A DNA stretch of 50,076 nt from Candidatus Latescibacterota bacterium (lineage in GTDB: Bacteria; Latescibacterota; UBA2968; GCA-2709665). Made by a program: the position numbers and the translations under genes. The number at the start of each line of letters is the position of its first letter. The stretch's first letter is position 1. The notes under the pieces are model-generated. The model did no database searches and had not been told where the DNA came from. It worked only from the letters and a program-made list of their open reading frames with translations. Positions 33,376 to 42,264 of the stretch are shown here, one piece after another. The stretch covers positions 1 through 50,076 of the forward strand of contig JAAXHE010000139.1 of NCBI GenBank assembly GCA_012271065.1. Direction: 5' to 3'.

Positions 33376-34682
33376 TGCGGTCTCCCGCCTCTGCCCGGCA
33401 GGATGCCCTTCCGCCGCATTTCACCCATGAACGCGCGCCATTTTTCGCCGCTTGTCGCGAGATCCGGGTCTCTCTTGACACGTGCGTCGTATGCCTTCTT
33501 CAGATCGGGAAACCGGGCGAACATCCGTTCCTTCAACACTTTCATCTGATTGTTGTCGCCGCCGTCAGGGCGGCCGTCTCCCGTCCGCGCCCCGGTTGCG
33601 GACGTTACCGGAACCCCTTCGCCGACGAGACGCACGGCCGTACCCGGGCGAAGGCCTTCGTGACCGACGGTGATGACCTGCTCTCCCTCAGCCAGGCCGT
33701 TCAGAATCTCCAGGTACTCGTTGTCCGAAAACCCCATTTCCACCTTCCTGCGGACCGCCGTCCCCCCACTCTGTTCGCCGTCCCGTTCGTATACGAACAC
33801 CTGATTCCCTTCGCCCTCGTGAACGATCGCTTTCTTGGGTATCACCAGCGTGTTACGGCGCACCTCGGTGATGATATGTACAGATGCGAACATACCGGGC
33901 CGGAGGATGCCGTTTCCACCACCCGGAATCCGGATGGTGACCTTGATGGTTCCGCTCTCCGGATCCACCACGGGACTGATCATTTGCACGACGCCGCGGA
34001 ACCGCCGGCCCGGAGCGGATTCCACCGAGACCCTGGCGCCCTGTCCGATCGCCACTTTGCCCATGTTCTTTTCCGGAATCCGGATGCGTGCCAACAAAGG
34101 GTCGAAGTCGGCCACCGAGAATACCGCCTGATTCGCGGTGACCATGTTGCCGACCTCCACACTTCGAATGGTCACCGTGCCTGCCAGCGGCGAGACGATT
34201 GAGGTGTAGCTCAGGTTCAGCCGCGCCTGTTCCAGCTCGGTTTGCGCCCGGTCCATCTGCCCCTGTGAACTCTGGTATCTTTCCTTGCTCAGGAGTTCCC
34301 GTTCATACAGCTTTTCGTCTCGCTCGAAGGCGCGCCGCGCCTCTTGGTAGGCCACCTCCATGCGTTTGACCTGAAGCGCGGGCTCTTCGGAATCCAGACG
34401 CGCCAGCAACGTGCCCACGTTTACCCGGTCACCCTCTTCTTTGAGTATCTCCACAACCTGGCCGGACGCCCTGGAACGCACCTCGACCCACTGAAATGCC
34501 TCCAGCGTTGTGTTGGCCAGAATTGAACTCGAAACATCTCGACGATTCACAGGCTCGACCCTTACCGGCACGGCCGCGCCCCGGCGCTGCGCGCCGCGAC
34601 GGGCCGGTCCTCTTTCATCCTCACCGCACCCTGTTAGAGCCGCAATAACGCCAACGACGCACCATCGATGAAATCGGAACAT
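33372..34682 (-). CDS. RND periplasmic adaptor (membrane fusion protein), lipoprotein
   Basis: A 436-residue HlyD/AcrA-type adaptor linking the RND pump to an outer-membrane channel. The lipobox LTGC lies at about residue 18. The lipoyl half-motifs (VRSRASGQVVEILKEEGDRV and SPLAGTVTIRSVEVGNMV) flank a helical hairpin. Beta-barrel and membrane-proximal domains follow (RPGMFASVHII, GLAEGEQVITVG). The last 80 residues form an unusual basic, helix-rich extension (EKWRAFMGEMRRKGILPG). The ATG at 34680-34682 is chosen for GGGGG close upstream and the lipoprotein signal. The frame is open 153 codons further upstream only because it runs through a non-coding repeat. Confidence 0.9.
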   Translation of the reverse strand: MFRFHRWCVVGVIAALTGCGEDERGPARRGAQRRGAAVPVRVEPVNRRDVSSSILANTTLEAFQWVEVRSRASGQVVEILKEEGDRVNVGTLLARLDSEEPALQVKRMEVAYQEARRAFERDEKLYERELLSKERYQSSQGQMDRAQTELEQARLNLSYTSIVSPLAGTVTIRSVEVGNMVTANQAVFSVADFDPLLARIRIPEKNMGKVAIGQGARVSVESAPGRRFRGVVQMISPVVDPESGTIKVTIRIPGGGNGILRPGMFASVHIITEVRRNTLVIPKKAIVHEGEGNQVFVYERDGEQSGGTAVRRKVEMGFSDNEYLEILNGLAEGEQVITVGHEGLRPGTAVRLVGEGVPVTSATGARTGDGRPDGGDNNQMKVLKERMFARFPDLKKAYDARVKRDPDLATSGEKWRAFMGEMRRKGILPGRGGRPQ

Positions 34683-35112
34683 GCATCCCCCTGCGGAACC
34701 CTGTCCGCGCAAGTGTTCTGTCCCGGAAACAAGCCGCCTGAATTCGACCGTCGAGTCACCTGACTCGCATCTTTCAACAGTCTCAGGAACCAGCGCCTTA
34801 GCGCGGGCGACCTGCGTAGGGTCGGCGAGCGAGGGCACTTCGACAAGCTCAGCGCAAGCAACGTAGCGAGACAGGATGAATCGGCGGTTGAATGGTGAGG
34901 AACTTTCGGGACAGGACACCAGTAGTCGACTATATGCATCAGCACACAATTTAACGCACGAACCACGGCATACCTTCACGCGATCCGAAGGGTTGTATTC
35001 GGGCGCCCCGGCCGGGAGCGGATGCGTTGGATTATGACCGTGTTTCCAAACGCTAAAGACACACTTCAAGAGGAAGTCAGGCAGGTTTCCGTTCTTTACG
35101 GCTGAACTGTCT
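34683..35112. other. Intergenic stretch carrying a repeat
   Basis: The 430 bases between exbD and the adaptor gene hold the family II repeat copy B (34713-34922). The remaining 190 bases on the exbD side show no gene. Promoter elements for the adaptor operon must lie close to or inside the repeat end next to 34682. Confidence 0.5.
34713..34922. repeat. Non-coding repeat with inverted ends (family II, copy B)
   Basis: A 210-base element. Left end GTGTTCTGTCCC, right end GGGACAGGACACCAG, an inverted pair with one mismatch over 12 bases. The right half matches copy A closely (AGCGCAAGCAACGTAGCGAG against ACACAAGCAACGCCGTGAG, then GATGAATCGGCGG). The middle is about 70 bases longer than in copy A. 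It sits 31 bases upstream of the adaptor start codon. Confidence 0.6.
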
Positions 35113-35526
35113 TCAACCGGGACCAGAAGTGGCCGTCGCAATTACGAAACGCGTGATCCCCGCTCCACGTATTATATCCAGAACGCCCATCACATCGCCG
35201 TGAGGGAGGTTACGGTCGGCGCGCAACACAAGGCCGCCGGAGGCGTTGATCTCGTCCGAAGCCGTCTGCAGCCGGACGCCCAGCGCGGCGCGTTCGACCG
35301 GCTGGCCGTCGTATTGGATTCCGCCGTCCGGAGCCACATCCAGCACAAAGCGTTTCGGTTGTTGGACCCGGTCCGCGTTTTCCATGGACGGCAGTTCCAC
35401 CTTCAATGCGGACTGCTCGATGAAAGACGTCGTCACGAGAAAAAACGTAAGCAGCAGGAAGAGAACGTCGATCAGCGACGTGATATTGATGTACGGCCGA
35501 CGTTTCGGTTTCTGATAAAACTGCAT
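35113..35526 (-). CDS. exbD: ExbD/TolR family biopolymer transport protein
   Basis: A 137-residue protein with one N-terminal membrane helix, INITSLIDVLFLLLTFFLVTT, containing the proton-carrying Asp of the family, followed by a periplasmic domain (VLRADRNLPHGDVMGVLDIIRGAGI). With ExbB it forms a proton-driven motor energising TonB-dependent outer-membrane transport, or alternatively a Tol-type motor. GGAGG lies almost directly before the ATG. It follows exbB by 11 bases. Confidence 0.9.
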   Translation of the reverse strand: MQFYQKPKRRPYINITSLIDVLFLLLTFFLVTTSFIEQSALKVELPSMENADRVQQPKRFVLDVAPDGGIQYDGQPVERAALGVRLQTASDEINASGGLVLRADRNLPHGDVMGVLDIIRGAGITRFVIATATSGPG

Positions 35527-35537
35527 TCCTCCGCCCC

Positions 35538-36164
35538 TTAATCTTCAGGTCCCTTATCCTGAAAGCCCCGAAGCTTCTTCAGAAGCGCATTGGAATACTT
35601 CTCGATCTCCAGGACCAGACTCTCCGCCTTGCTGCTGAAGTAATTGAAGAAAACCAGGGACGGTATCGCGATAAACAACCCGGCTCCGGTTGTCAGGATC
35701 GCCTCCGCGATACCTCCCGCGAGCAGGTTGCCCTGTCCGACGCCGACTTCCGAAATCTCCCGAAAGACCTTGATCATCCCCAGCACCGTACCCAGCAGCC
35801 CCAGAAGCGGTGAAACGCTGGCCACGGTCTCCAGAATAACGATCCCCTTCTGCAGCTTTCCCATTTCCTGTCGGCCCTGATCGACGATGTTTTCTTTTAT
35901 CTCTTCAGGGGGCAGGTTGCGGCTCTCCAGCCCTGTGCGGACAACCTGGGCGAACGGTCCTTCGTACTGGTTGCAGACCGAGACCGCAAGCCCGATGTCT
36001 TCGGGGCCCTTTATGTTTTCGATCACGCTGACGATCTCGCCTCGAATGATCCGATGGCGGCGAAGACTGAACGCCCGTTCCAGCGTAATGGCCAGGGTGA
36101 GGATCGAACACAGAGAGAGGGGATACATCATCAGACCCCCCTGCTCGAACAGCTCCCATCCCAT
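35538..36164 (-). CDS. exbB: ExbB/TolQ family proton channel protein
   Basis: A 208-residue protein of the MotA/TolQ/ExbB family. It has an N-terminal helix (GGLMMYPLSLCSILTLAITL) and a pair of C-terminal helices (ETVASVSPLLGLLGTVLGMI, LLAGGIAEAILTTGAGLFIA, IPSLVFFNYF), where the conserved P-LLGLLGTV-GMI and AL-TTA/TTG signatures occur. GGAG lies 7 bases before the ATG. It is located between the TonB-like gene (15-base gap) and exbD (11-base gap), forming a complete energising unit. Confidence 0.92.
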   Translation of the reverse strand: MGWELFEQGGLMMYPLSLCSILTLAITLERAFSLRRHRIIRGEIVSVIENIKGPEDIGLAVSVCNQYEGPFAQVVRTGLESRNLPPEEIKENIVDQGRQEMGKLQKGIVILETVASVSPLLGLLGTVLGMIKVFREISEVGVGQGNLLAGGIAEAILTTGAGLFIAIPSLVFFNYFSSKAESLVLEIEKYSNALLKKLRGFQDKGPED

Positions 36165-36179
36165 GCGGCAGCTCCGGTG

Positions 36180-37073
36180 TTAACGGGAATCGAGTATCAG
36201 ATAGTGAAACAGGGCGGAAATTTCCAGATAGTCGTCCGGAAAATGCGCCGGCAGCGGTCGGAAATCGGCCGACAGCTCTACCGCGCGAGTGCTGGTATCC
36301 CGAAGGTACGGGCTGCCTTCGAAGTCGACAACCTCCAGTTTCACAAGGCTGCCGTCAGGCAGAATCCTGAATCTCAGCCGCGTTTTGCCCTGGATAAGTC
36401 CCAACTGCGTAAATGCAGCCGGCGGATGAATATGGTCTCCGATGTGGCGTTTGAGATAGGCCAGATACGGCGCAAACTCCCAGTCATACGTACTGAGCTG
36501 CAGCCCCCCCTGCTCGAGGGCGTGACTCTGCAGGTTTTTCATCGGTATGACGCCGGGCGCGTCCGGACGTCCGAACAATGCGCTCTTCGACGGTTCGGGT
36601 GACCACGCGTTCCTTTGCTTCAAAAGCGGCGCGGAATCCGTGGAGACCGCCTCGTCATTGGCATCGGCGCGCAGACTCCGGTCGACTTCCATGTCGGCAT
36701 CGGCCTCGCCCCGCTCACCCCTTTCGCCCTCCCGGCCGACCCCGGTTCGGGGCTGCGACGGGGACTGCACGAGACCGTCGATGTAGGGCAGGTGGGATTC
36801 CGGCAGTTCCTGTTCGTGCCTGTCCCTGGTCCGGGAGACACGGTCGGACCGCAAGGTTGTCGATTCCGGTGGCTGTTCGTCCGGCGCCGTGTGGGGCAAC
36901 TCGACGAACTCGAAGAACATCGGACTCGACTCGTGAGCAGGCGGATCGATACGCGATTGAGGTACAAGGCTCAAGAGGGGCACGTAGAAGACAAAGAACA
37001 GCAGATGAACGGCCAGTGCCGCACCGTACGCGAGGGTATAGCGATTCGCGAAAAAACGTCCGATATGCGCCAT
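36180..37073 (-). CDS. tonB: TonB family energy transducer
   Basis: A 297-residue protein. An N-terminal anchor (YTLAYGAALAVHLLFFVFYV) is followed by a long charged, low-complexity periplasmic linker (about residues 50-190) and a C-terminal domain. That domain contains YLAYLKRHIGDHIHPPAAF and TRLRFRILPDGSLVKLEVVDFEGSPYL, the pattern of the TonB C-terminal fold (normally Y-hhh-hP-x-A, then G-x-V-hhhh-h-x-x-G). It should span to outer-membrane receptors and be driven by ExbB/ExbD encoded directly downstream. Only a weak ribosome binding site (GGGA, 9 bases away) precedes the ATG. The frame is open further upstream but without protein-like sequence. Confidence 0.85.
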   Translation of the reverse strand: MAHIGRFFANRYTLAYGAALAVHLLFFVFYVPLLSLVPQSRIDPPAHESSPMFFEFVELPHTAPDEQPPESTTLRSDRVSRTRDRHEQELPESHLPYIDGLVQSPSQPRTGVGREGERGERGEADADMEVDRSLRADANDEAVSTDSAPLLKQRNAWSPEPSKSALFGRPDAPGVIPMKNLQSHALEQGGLQLSTYDWEFAPYLAYLKRHIGDHIHPPAAFTQLGLIQGKTRLRFRILPDGSLVKLEVVDFEGSPYLRDTSTRAVELSADFRPLPAHFPDDYLEISALFHYLILDSR

Positions 37074-37269
37074 AATTGGGAATCCCGCATGGTCAACGGA
37101 CCGCCGGCTATCGATAAATATAGTGTAACCCGATGGATAAACAAGAACAAAGCCCCATAAGAGAAGCGTGACGGGGCGAAAATGCAAGGCAGCTCGACCG
37201 AAGCCGGGGGGCTCGACAGCCGTCCCGCTGCGTTGCCTCGCTATTCGATCCCTCGACGGCAAAGACAAT

Positions 37270-37297
37270 GGCCCGGCGGCAGCTGCCTCGCCGGGCC
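37270..37297 (-). terminator. Terminator of the glycosyltransferase gene
   Basis: GGCCCGGCG (37270-37278) pairs perfectly with CGCCGGGCC (37289-37297) around a 10-base loop. On the minus strand it is followed by ATTGTCTTTG and lies 26 bases after the stop of the glycosyltransferase gene. Confidence 0.6.
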
Positions 37298-37323
37298 CGG
37301 AATTCGTTGATGATCGGGAGGTC

Positions 37324-38844
37324 TCAATCCGCCGCGGGCGCTTCGGTTCTGGAGAGCGCCGCACGCAGCCGTTGAAAACGCCCCTGGAATATTGACATCC
37401 ACCCCACGTAAAGGAAACCCATGCCGAAAAGCGCGAGAAACGGGACCGGAAAATAGATCGAGTGGTCGATCGCAAAGCCGATCACCCACAGAAAATACAA
37501 CCCAACGGCGAGTTCCAGGAGAGACAGCACGTTCTTGTGCACGGCGTACCGCTTGCCGCGCCAGGTATCCCCGCGGTCCACGACCTGGTATTTGGGCGTG
37601 CGCCGAAACTCCGTCTGGTGGCCTGCCAGCGCCTCGAGTACGGCCCGGGCGTTGTTGAACGAGATCCCCATACCCGCGGCGAGTACGCAGGGCATATATT
37701 TGATGCGGCGCCGCCAGTCAGGATAGAGTTCCTTCTGTGAATAGATGTAGAACCGGGAGACCGCCCCTGTCGCGGAAACAAACAGCGGAATGTCGACGAA
37801 CACGACCCGGAACCACCCCAGATCCAGGCGGGCGAGCACCGCGGGGAAGATCAGCGCCGCCAGCAATGCCATCAGCAAATAGGCGAAATTGCCGTTCAGA
37901 TGGATCAGCGCTTCGAGCTTCACCCGCCACGGCAGGCTCGCACGCAGAACGCGTCCGACGAGTTTACGCGCCGTCTGCGCAGAGCCCTTGGACCAGCGGA
38001 ACTGCTGGGTCTTCCACGCGTTCATTTCCACCGGCAGTTCTGCCGGTGCAGCCAGGTCGTCCAGAAACAGAAAGCGCCAGCCCGCCAACTGAGCCCGATA
38101 GCTCAGATCCAGGTCTTCCGTCAGCGTATCGTTCTCCCATCCTCCCGCGTCGTCGATACACTGCCTTCTCCAGATGCCTGCCGTGCCGTTGAAATTAAAA
38201 AACAGGCCGGCTCTGCTGCGGGCGCCGTGTTCCATCATAAAATGCCCGTCGAGGAATATCGCCTGCACCTGCGTGAGCAGTGAATAATCGCGGTTGAGGT
38301 GCTCCCACCTGGCCTGCACGAGTCCTACGCCCTCATCGGTGAAATAGTGAATCGTCTTCTTGAGGAATTCACCGGGGGGCAGAAAGTCGGCGTCGAACAG
38401 CGCCACGTATTCGCCCCTGGCGACCCGCAGACCTTCGGCGAGAGCGCCTGCTTTATACCCCGTTCGTTCGGTGCGATGCAGGTAGACGATGTCGTGCCCC
38501 GCCACCCGCAACTCCGCCACGCAACGCTTTGCCACTTCCGTCGTTTCGTCCGTCGAATCGTCCAGGACCTGGATTTCCAGACGATCTCGCGGGTAGTTCA
38601 TGTCCGCCACCGCCCGGACCAGCCGTTCAACCACGTACAGTTCGTTGTAGATGGGCAGCTGCACCGTCACCAGCGGCAATTCGTCGAATCGGCCAATCGG
38701 GACCGGACGCTTACGCCGATTCTTGAAATACAGCCGCACCATCACGTGACGGTGAAGACTGAAGATCAACAGCAGGCCGAGCGTCACACTGTATAGTATA
38801 AGCAAAGCTGTCTGAAACCATGTGAGCAGCAGATCGATATCCAT
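37324..38844 (-). CDS. Processive family-2 glycosyltransferase (cellulose/mannan synthase-like)
   Basis: A 506-residue membrane glycosyltransferase. An N-terminal helix (TALLILYSVTLGLLLIFSLH) precedes the GT-A domain with VQLPIYNE, DDSTDETTE, FDADF (DxD, about 150-154), TEDLDLSYR (about 242-250) and QQFRW (280-284). The last is the Q-x-x-R-W motif of processive synthases such as cellulose, curdlan or glucomannan synthases. Several C-terminal helices form the translocation channel. It would make and export a beta-linked polysaccharide from nucleotide sugars. GGAGG lies 4 bases before the ATG. It is not accompanied by other synthase subunits and has its own terminator. Confidence 0.9.
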   Translation of the reverse strand: MDIDLLLTWFQTALLILYSVTLGLLLIFSLHRHVMVRLYFKNRRKRPVPIGRFDELPLVTVQLPIYNELYVVERLVRAVADMNYPRDRLEIQVLDDSTDETTEVAKRCVAELRVAGHDIVYLHRTERTGYKAGALAEGLRVARGEYVALFDADFLPPGEFLKKTIHYFTDEGVGLVQARWEHLNRDYSLLTQVQAIFLDGHFMMEHGARSRAGLFFNFNGTAGIWRRQCIDDAGGWENDTLTEDLDLSYRAQLAGWRFLFLDDLAAPAELPVEMNAWKTQQFRWSKGSAQTARKLVGRVLRASLPWRVKLEALIHLNGNFAYLLMALLAALIFPAVLARLDLGWFRVVFVDIPLFVSATGAVSRFYIYSQKELYPDWRRRIKYMPCVLAAGMGISFNNARAVLEALAGHQTEFRRTPKYQVVDRGDTWRGKRYAVHKNVLSLLELAVGLYFLWVIGFAIDHSIYFPVPFLALFGMGFLYVGWMSIFQGRFQRLRAALSRTEAPAAD

Positions 38845-39328
38845 GTACCCTCCAGCGCAAATGCGCCTCTGTACGTCCGTGGCGCCGGCCGCGCGTCCTC
38901 ACTGACGTTTTGACGACCGATCCGTCACGGCACGCCCGCCTGCGCCATGGCGGATCGGTAAATCCACTTCGCCCGGACGGGTGCAGGAGCCACGGCCGAC
39001 CCGTGAGGAAGTCGACAGAAAAATAAGCAATTCCGGTCCCTGAAATCAAGCCCAATGCACTTTCGCAAACTCGGCGAATCCCGCGCAGAGCACCGGTTTG
39101 ACCGGTTGAACGCAACGCGCTGCCAACACATCCAATGCGCGGCGGCACCCGCGGCTCCCGGGCACGCCTCCCCCGTTTTCGTCTGTTTCTGTTGACAATC
39201 AGCGGTCCACCGGTATATATTCCCCCGCTGTCGTTCGCGCGCTGGAACCATCGTTGTTCAGGACGCCTTTTCGGGTTAAGGAAGACCCGTCGGCAATCAG
39301 GCAACCATCCTCAAGGAGTCCAGATCCA
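38845..39328. other. Divergent intergenic region
   Basis: A 484-base gap between the divergent glycosyltransferase and the plus-strand gene at 39,329. It holds the plus-strand promoter at 39192-39221. I see no gene, RNA or repeat in the rest. The minus-strand promoter of the glycosyltransferase must lie in the 38,845-39,000 part but is not evident. Confidence 0.5.
39192..39221 (+). promoter_or_regulatory. Near-consensus sigma-70 promoter
   Basis: TTGACA at 39192-39197 and TATATT at 39216-39221 with an 18-base spacer, on the plus strand, about 100 bases before the 101-residue gene. This is the best sigma-70 match in the window. Confidence 0.65.
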
Positions 39329-39634
39329 ATGTCAGACAAGAATCAGTTCTATACCGACTACAAGCTTCCAGCCGATAACGAGTCGGAAGTCGGATCCAAA
39401 TCGGGCAGTCTGCTCGACGGCGATTTCGAATTCCCGCTTGAAACTCACTGCTGCGTTACCGGAGAGGAAGTCAAGCACAGCTTCTGCCGGTATCCCGACC
39501 CGGAGCTTGGCACCATGATGGTCATGGCTCACGAAACCATGCTCCGGTTTTCCCGCCCGGGAGAGAGCCTGTCGGAGAAATTCGAGCGCGTGCTCAGGCT
39601 TCGGCGCAAGCACGAAGCCAGCCGGCAGGATTAG
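39329..39634 (+). CDS. Small hypothetical protein
   Basis: A 101-residue protein of unknown function. The ATG at 39329 has AAGGAG 10 bases upstream and a strong promoter before that. It is mostly soluble, with an acidic N-terminal third, a central CCVTGEEVKHSFCRYPDPELG containing three cysteines, and a basic helical C-terminus (EKFERVLRLRRKHEA). The Cys/His content hints at metal binding. Its strong promoter suggests real expression, perhaps at high level. Family not recognised. Confidence 0.6.
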   Translation: MSDKNQFYTDYKLPADNESEVGSKSGSLLDGDFEFPLETHCCVTGEEVKHSFCRYPDPELGTMMVMAHETMLRFSRPGESLSEKFERVLRLRRKHEASRQD

Positions 39635-39708
39635 TCCGGCCCCGCACGACAACACCCGGAAACAGCTTACATGCCTGTCCTACGTTCGGCCGATAGCCGG
39701 GGACCCGG

Positions 39709-41031
39709 ATGATGCTCGACGCCGCCCCGGCCATTCTTTACCGGCGAGTCCGGATTCCAGGCGCGCTCCTGACGGACGCCGGATTCGAGGGTCGGAGCCT
39801 GCGCTTTGGCGGGGATATCCGGCTGGGAGACCTGACGGGAGACGGCCGTCCCGATCTGCTGGTCTACCGCTGCGATGCGGCAAGTGAACTCAAGCCCTGC
39901 TTTCTGGGCGCCTTTACCCTCGACGGGGAGATTCTCTGGCGGCACGGCAGAGGCGGCGCCCAGCCCCTCCGGCCCGCTTCCGTGTCCATCCACGACGTGG
40001 ACGCGGACGGCAGTAGCGAGGTGATCTGCTTCTTCCATCGCCCGGACGGCGTCACAGCCAGAGAGTCCCTTGGGGATGTCACAATCCAGATACGCGAGGG
40101 CGCAACGGGTGCGCTGAAGCAGGAATCCCGGCCGGAGATTCTGAAGGCCTGCCGCGGCTGGGACGCCAACTGGTTTCATCAGCGCCTGTTCATTGCCAAC
40201 CTCAGAGGCACGGCCGTTCCCCAGGATATCGTGGTCAAGCTGGGCGAACGGGTCCTGGCGTTCGACCATCGCCTTGACCTGCTCTGGGAATACATCATCC
40301 CGTGGAACGAATACAGCCGCTGTTCCGCGTACCTTCCGGCCGTGGGCGACCTGAACGGCGACGGTCGGGACGAGGTCCTGGGAGGCTATTTTATCCTGGA
40401 CCCCGACGGCGCTCCGCGCTGGGAGCGTCAGCTCGCCCCGAATATGGACTCCGTATGCATCCAGCCGTGGGACGACGGACGCGTGCGCGCCATCTGTTCC
40501 GGCGGCGGTCACGTTCTGGACGCGGACGGTGGTGTCGTTCTGGCGCTTGGGGAGGACAAGGTCCCGCACGGGCAGGAAGTCAGGGTGGCCACCTTCCTGC
40601 CGGACGAACCCGCGCCTCAAATGGCTATTCGCTACCTCGGACACCACCCCGACGTTCTGCTGGCGGATAACGACGGCAGGATCGTCCGTAGATTCCGACT
40701 CAACCGTTCGCCGAACGAAACCGGTATGGAAACGGTCTTCTGGAACGGATTCGACGCGCCAGCATTGCTGTATAACGGCGGGATGCTCTTCCACGGCAAC
40801 GGCGATCCCGCGGTGACTCTTCCGGATCTGCCGCGGCCGGCCGGTCCCGAGAAAATGGGCTGGTATCACGCCGTACCCGCCAACCTCTGCGGCGACGATC
40901 GCGAGGACCTGCTGGTGTACAACCCCTGGTCGGACTCAGTCTACATCTATACGCCCGCGCCGTTTGATCCGGGCGCCTACTCCGGCTATCGGCCCGGCCC
41001 CCGCCAGTACAATGCCCGCCTGATGGACTGA
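39709..41031 (+). CDS. FG-GAP/VCBS-type beta-propeller protein (rhamnogalacturonan lyase-like)
   Basis: A 440-residue protein made of repeated blades, each containing a D-x-(D/N)-x-D-G or similar calcium-binding loop: GDLTGDGRPDLLVYR, HDVDADGSSEVICFF, GDLNGDGRDEVLGGYF, LDADGGVVL, LCGDDREDLLVYN. Such propellers occur in rhamnogalacturonan lyases of family 11 and in cell-surface binding proteins. No signal peptide is present, which is unusual for a surface protein, so a cytoplasmic role acting on oligosaccharides is possible. The start is the ATG at 39709; another lies one codon later. It is convergent with the Gfo/Idh/MocA gene downstream. Confidence 0.7.
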   Translation: MMLDAAPAILYRRVRIPGALLTDAGFEGRSLRFGGDIRLGDLTGDGRPDLLVYRCDAASELKPCFLGAFTLDGEILWRHGRGGAQPLRPASVSIHDVDADGSSEVICFFHRPDGVTARESLGDVTIQIREGATGALKQESRPEILKACRGWDANWFHQRLFIANLRGTAVPQDIVVKLGERVLAFDHRLDLLWEYIIPWNEYSRCSAYLPAVGDLNGDGRDEVLGGYFILDPDGAPRWERQLAPNMDSVCIQPWDDGRVRAICSGGGHVLDADGGVVLALGEDKVPHGQEVRVATFLPDEPAPQMAIRYLGHHPDVLLADNDGRIVRRFRLNRSPNETGMETVFWNGFDAPALLYNGGMLFHGNGDPAVTLPDLPRPAGPEKMGWYHAVPANLCGDDREDLLVYNPWSDSVYIYTPAPFDPGAYSGYRPGPRQYNARLMD

Positions 41032-41033
41032 AA

Positions 41034-41060
41034 CGGCCCGGAAGCTTTCCTCCCGGGCCG
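41034..41060. terminator. Hairpin between convergent genes
   Basis: CGGCCCGG (41034-41041) pairs with CCGGGCCG (41053-41060) directly after the stop of the propeller gene. No clear T-run follows on either strand, so it may act as a weak bidirectional terminator. Confidence 0.45.
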
Positions 41061-41121
41061 AACATATTCATCTTCGGCGTCCCTCTGACGCACCCGTTCC
41101 AAGTTGACCTTCCCGGAACAG

Positions 41122-42177
41122 TCAGTCCAGAAATCCCTCGACCACCTGTTCGTCGGGATCGATCATCGGATGGTTCTCGTCTACGAGGGGCAACGGCACG
41201 AACTCGCCCGTCTGTGCCGACTGGTAGGCCGCCGTCGTCATCTCCGCTACCGCCAGACCGTCGGCCACGCCCATGACCGGGTCCCGGCCCTCTTCGATAC
41301 AGTCGATCAGCTCCTGCACACACGCATCCGAATACTCCACCGGCGCCGGCGTCAATTCCATCGACACGCCATTCACCAGCAATGTATCGGGCTCCGCGTG
41401 GATCCAGTGGCCCTGTGCGGTCACATCCACCGCGTTTGCCGGCGGCCCCTCCTCGTCGAACTTGTTCCGCCCGGTCACCAGCGTCGCCACGAATTCACCG
41501 TACTCGCACACGACCGTCGCCATGTCCTCCGTCCCGAATGCCTGGTATTCGTCCCAATAGGCATTCCGCATGCTGCTGAAGATGCGCCGGGGCATACCGA
41601 ACAGGTGCTGCAGGTAGTCCACCGCGTGACTGCCCAGATTCATCAGTTCGCCGCCGCCGTTCACGTTAACCGGCGTGGGGTAGCTCACGTACTGCATCAG
41701 GTCGCTGTCCTTGAATTGACGAACGAAGTAATGCGCGTATGACGTTATATTCGCATAGGCCCCGGAACGGATTCCCCGGGCGAGGGCCGCAAGCCCGCGC
41801 TGACAACGGATGGGGTAGGCCAACACGACCGTGATCCCCGTGCCCTCGACCGAGTGCGCAATCTCCCTGGCTTCCCGAACGGTGCGTGAGATCGGTTTGT
41901 CCACCAGAACGTGCTTTCCGCACGCAACCGCCCTTGCAATCAGGGGTCGTTTTAAATAAAAGTCGGTAGCAATGGAAACGATATGCACGTCAGGATCTTC
42001 CAGCACCGCGTCGTAGTCCGCGCTGCAAGCGACGCCGAAACGCTCCTCGAGAGGCCCGGCCTTGTCAGCCCTGTGTTCCGCAGCCGCTACAATCCGACAA
42101 TCCTGCCGCGCTTCCAGGATCGGGCCATAGCTCATCTGATGGGCCCGGTTTCCCAACAATCCGACACCGTAGCTCAT
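41122..42177 (-). CDS. Gfo/Idh/MocA family oxidoreductase (second)
   Basis: A 351-residue NAD(P)-dependent oxidoreductase. The ATG at 42175-42177 has AAGGA 7 bases upstream. It begins YGVGLLGNRAHQ, a variant of the Rossmann glycine motif, followed by IVAAAEHR and VSIATDF. The signature EKP is replaced by DKP in LVDKPISRTV (about 101-110), a known variant. GELMNLGSHAVDYLQHLFG is the typical second-domain histidine region. It lies 75 bases downstream of a related gene on the same strand and should act in the same pathway. Confidence 0.86.
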   Translation of the reverse strand: MSYGVGLLGNRAHQMSYGPILEARQDCRIVAAAEHRADKAGPLEERFGVACSADYDAVLEDPDVHIVSIATDFYLKRPLIARAVACGKHVLVDKPISRTVREAREIAHSVEGTGITVVLAYPIRCQRGLAALARGIRSGAYANITSYAHYFVRQFKDSDLMQYVSYPTPVNVNGGGELMNLGSHAVDYLQHLFGMPRRIFSSMRNAYWDEYQAFGTEDMATVVCEYGEFVATLVTGRNKFDEEGPPANAVDVTAQGHWIHAEPDTLLVNGVSMELTPAPVEYSDACVQELIDCIEEGRDPVMGVADGLAVAEMTTAAYQSAQTGEFVPLPLVDENHPMIDPDEQVVEGFLD

Positions 42178-42226
42178 TCTTGATTCCTTTCGTACGTCGC
42201 TTGCGTGGCGGGACTTCATCCTGACT

Positions 42227-42264
42227 GCCTGCCGCAGCCCGGATGGACTTTTTCAACGGGCTGC
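42227..42264. repeat. Truncated copy of repeat family I
   Basis: About 38 bases match the left end of the element at 25939 in inverted orientation (CTTTTTCAACGGGCTGC and the adjoining CAGCCCGGATGG). Beyond it the match stops. Its right end abuts the family II end at 42267, and the stop codon of the adjacent oxidoreductase gene lies within it. Confidence 0.6.

Noticed and set aside
34683..35141. A 153-codon upstream extension of the adaptor gene
   Set aside because: It reads through a non-coding repeat; the lipoprotein signal and ribosome binding site fix the start at 34682.
37362..37385. A sequence resembling the end of repeat family I (AGCCGTTGAAAACGCC)
   Set aside because: It lies within the glycosyltransferase coding sequence and matches only part of the end; likely chance.
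37074..37475. A 134-codon upstream extension of the TonB-like gene
   Set aside because: It crosses the glycosyltransferase terminator and overlaps that gene; the TonB membrane anchor begins at 37073.
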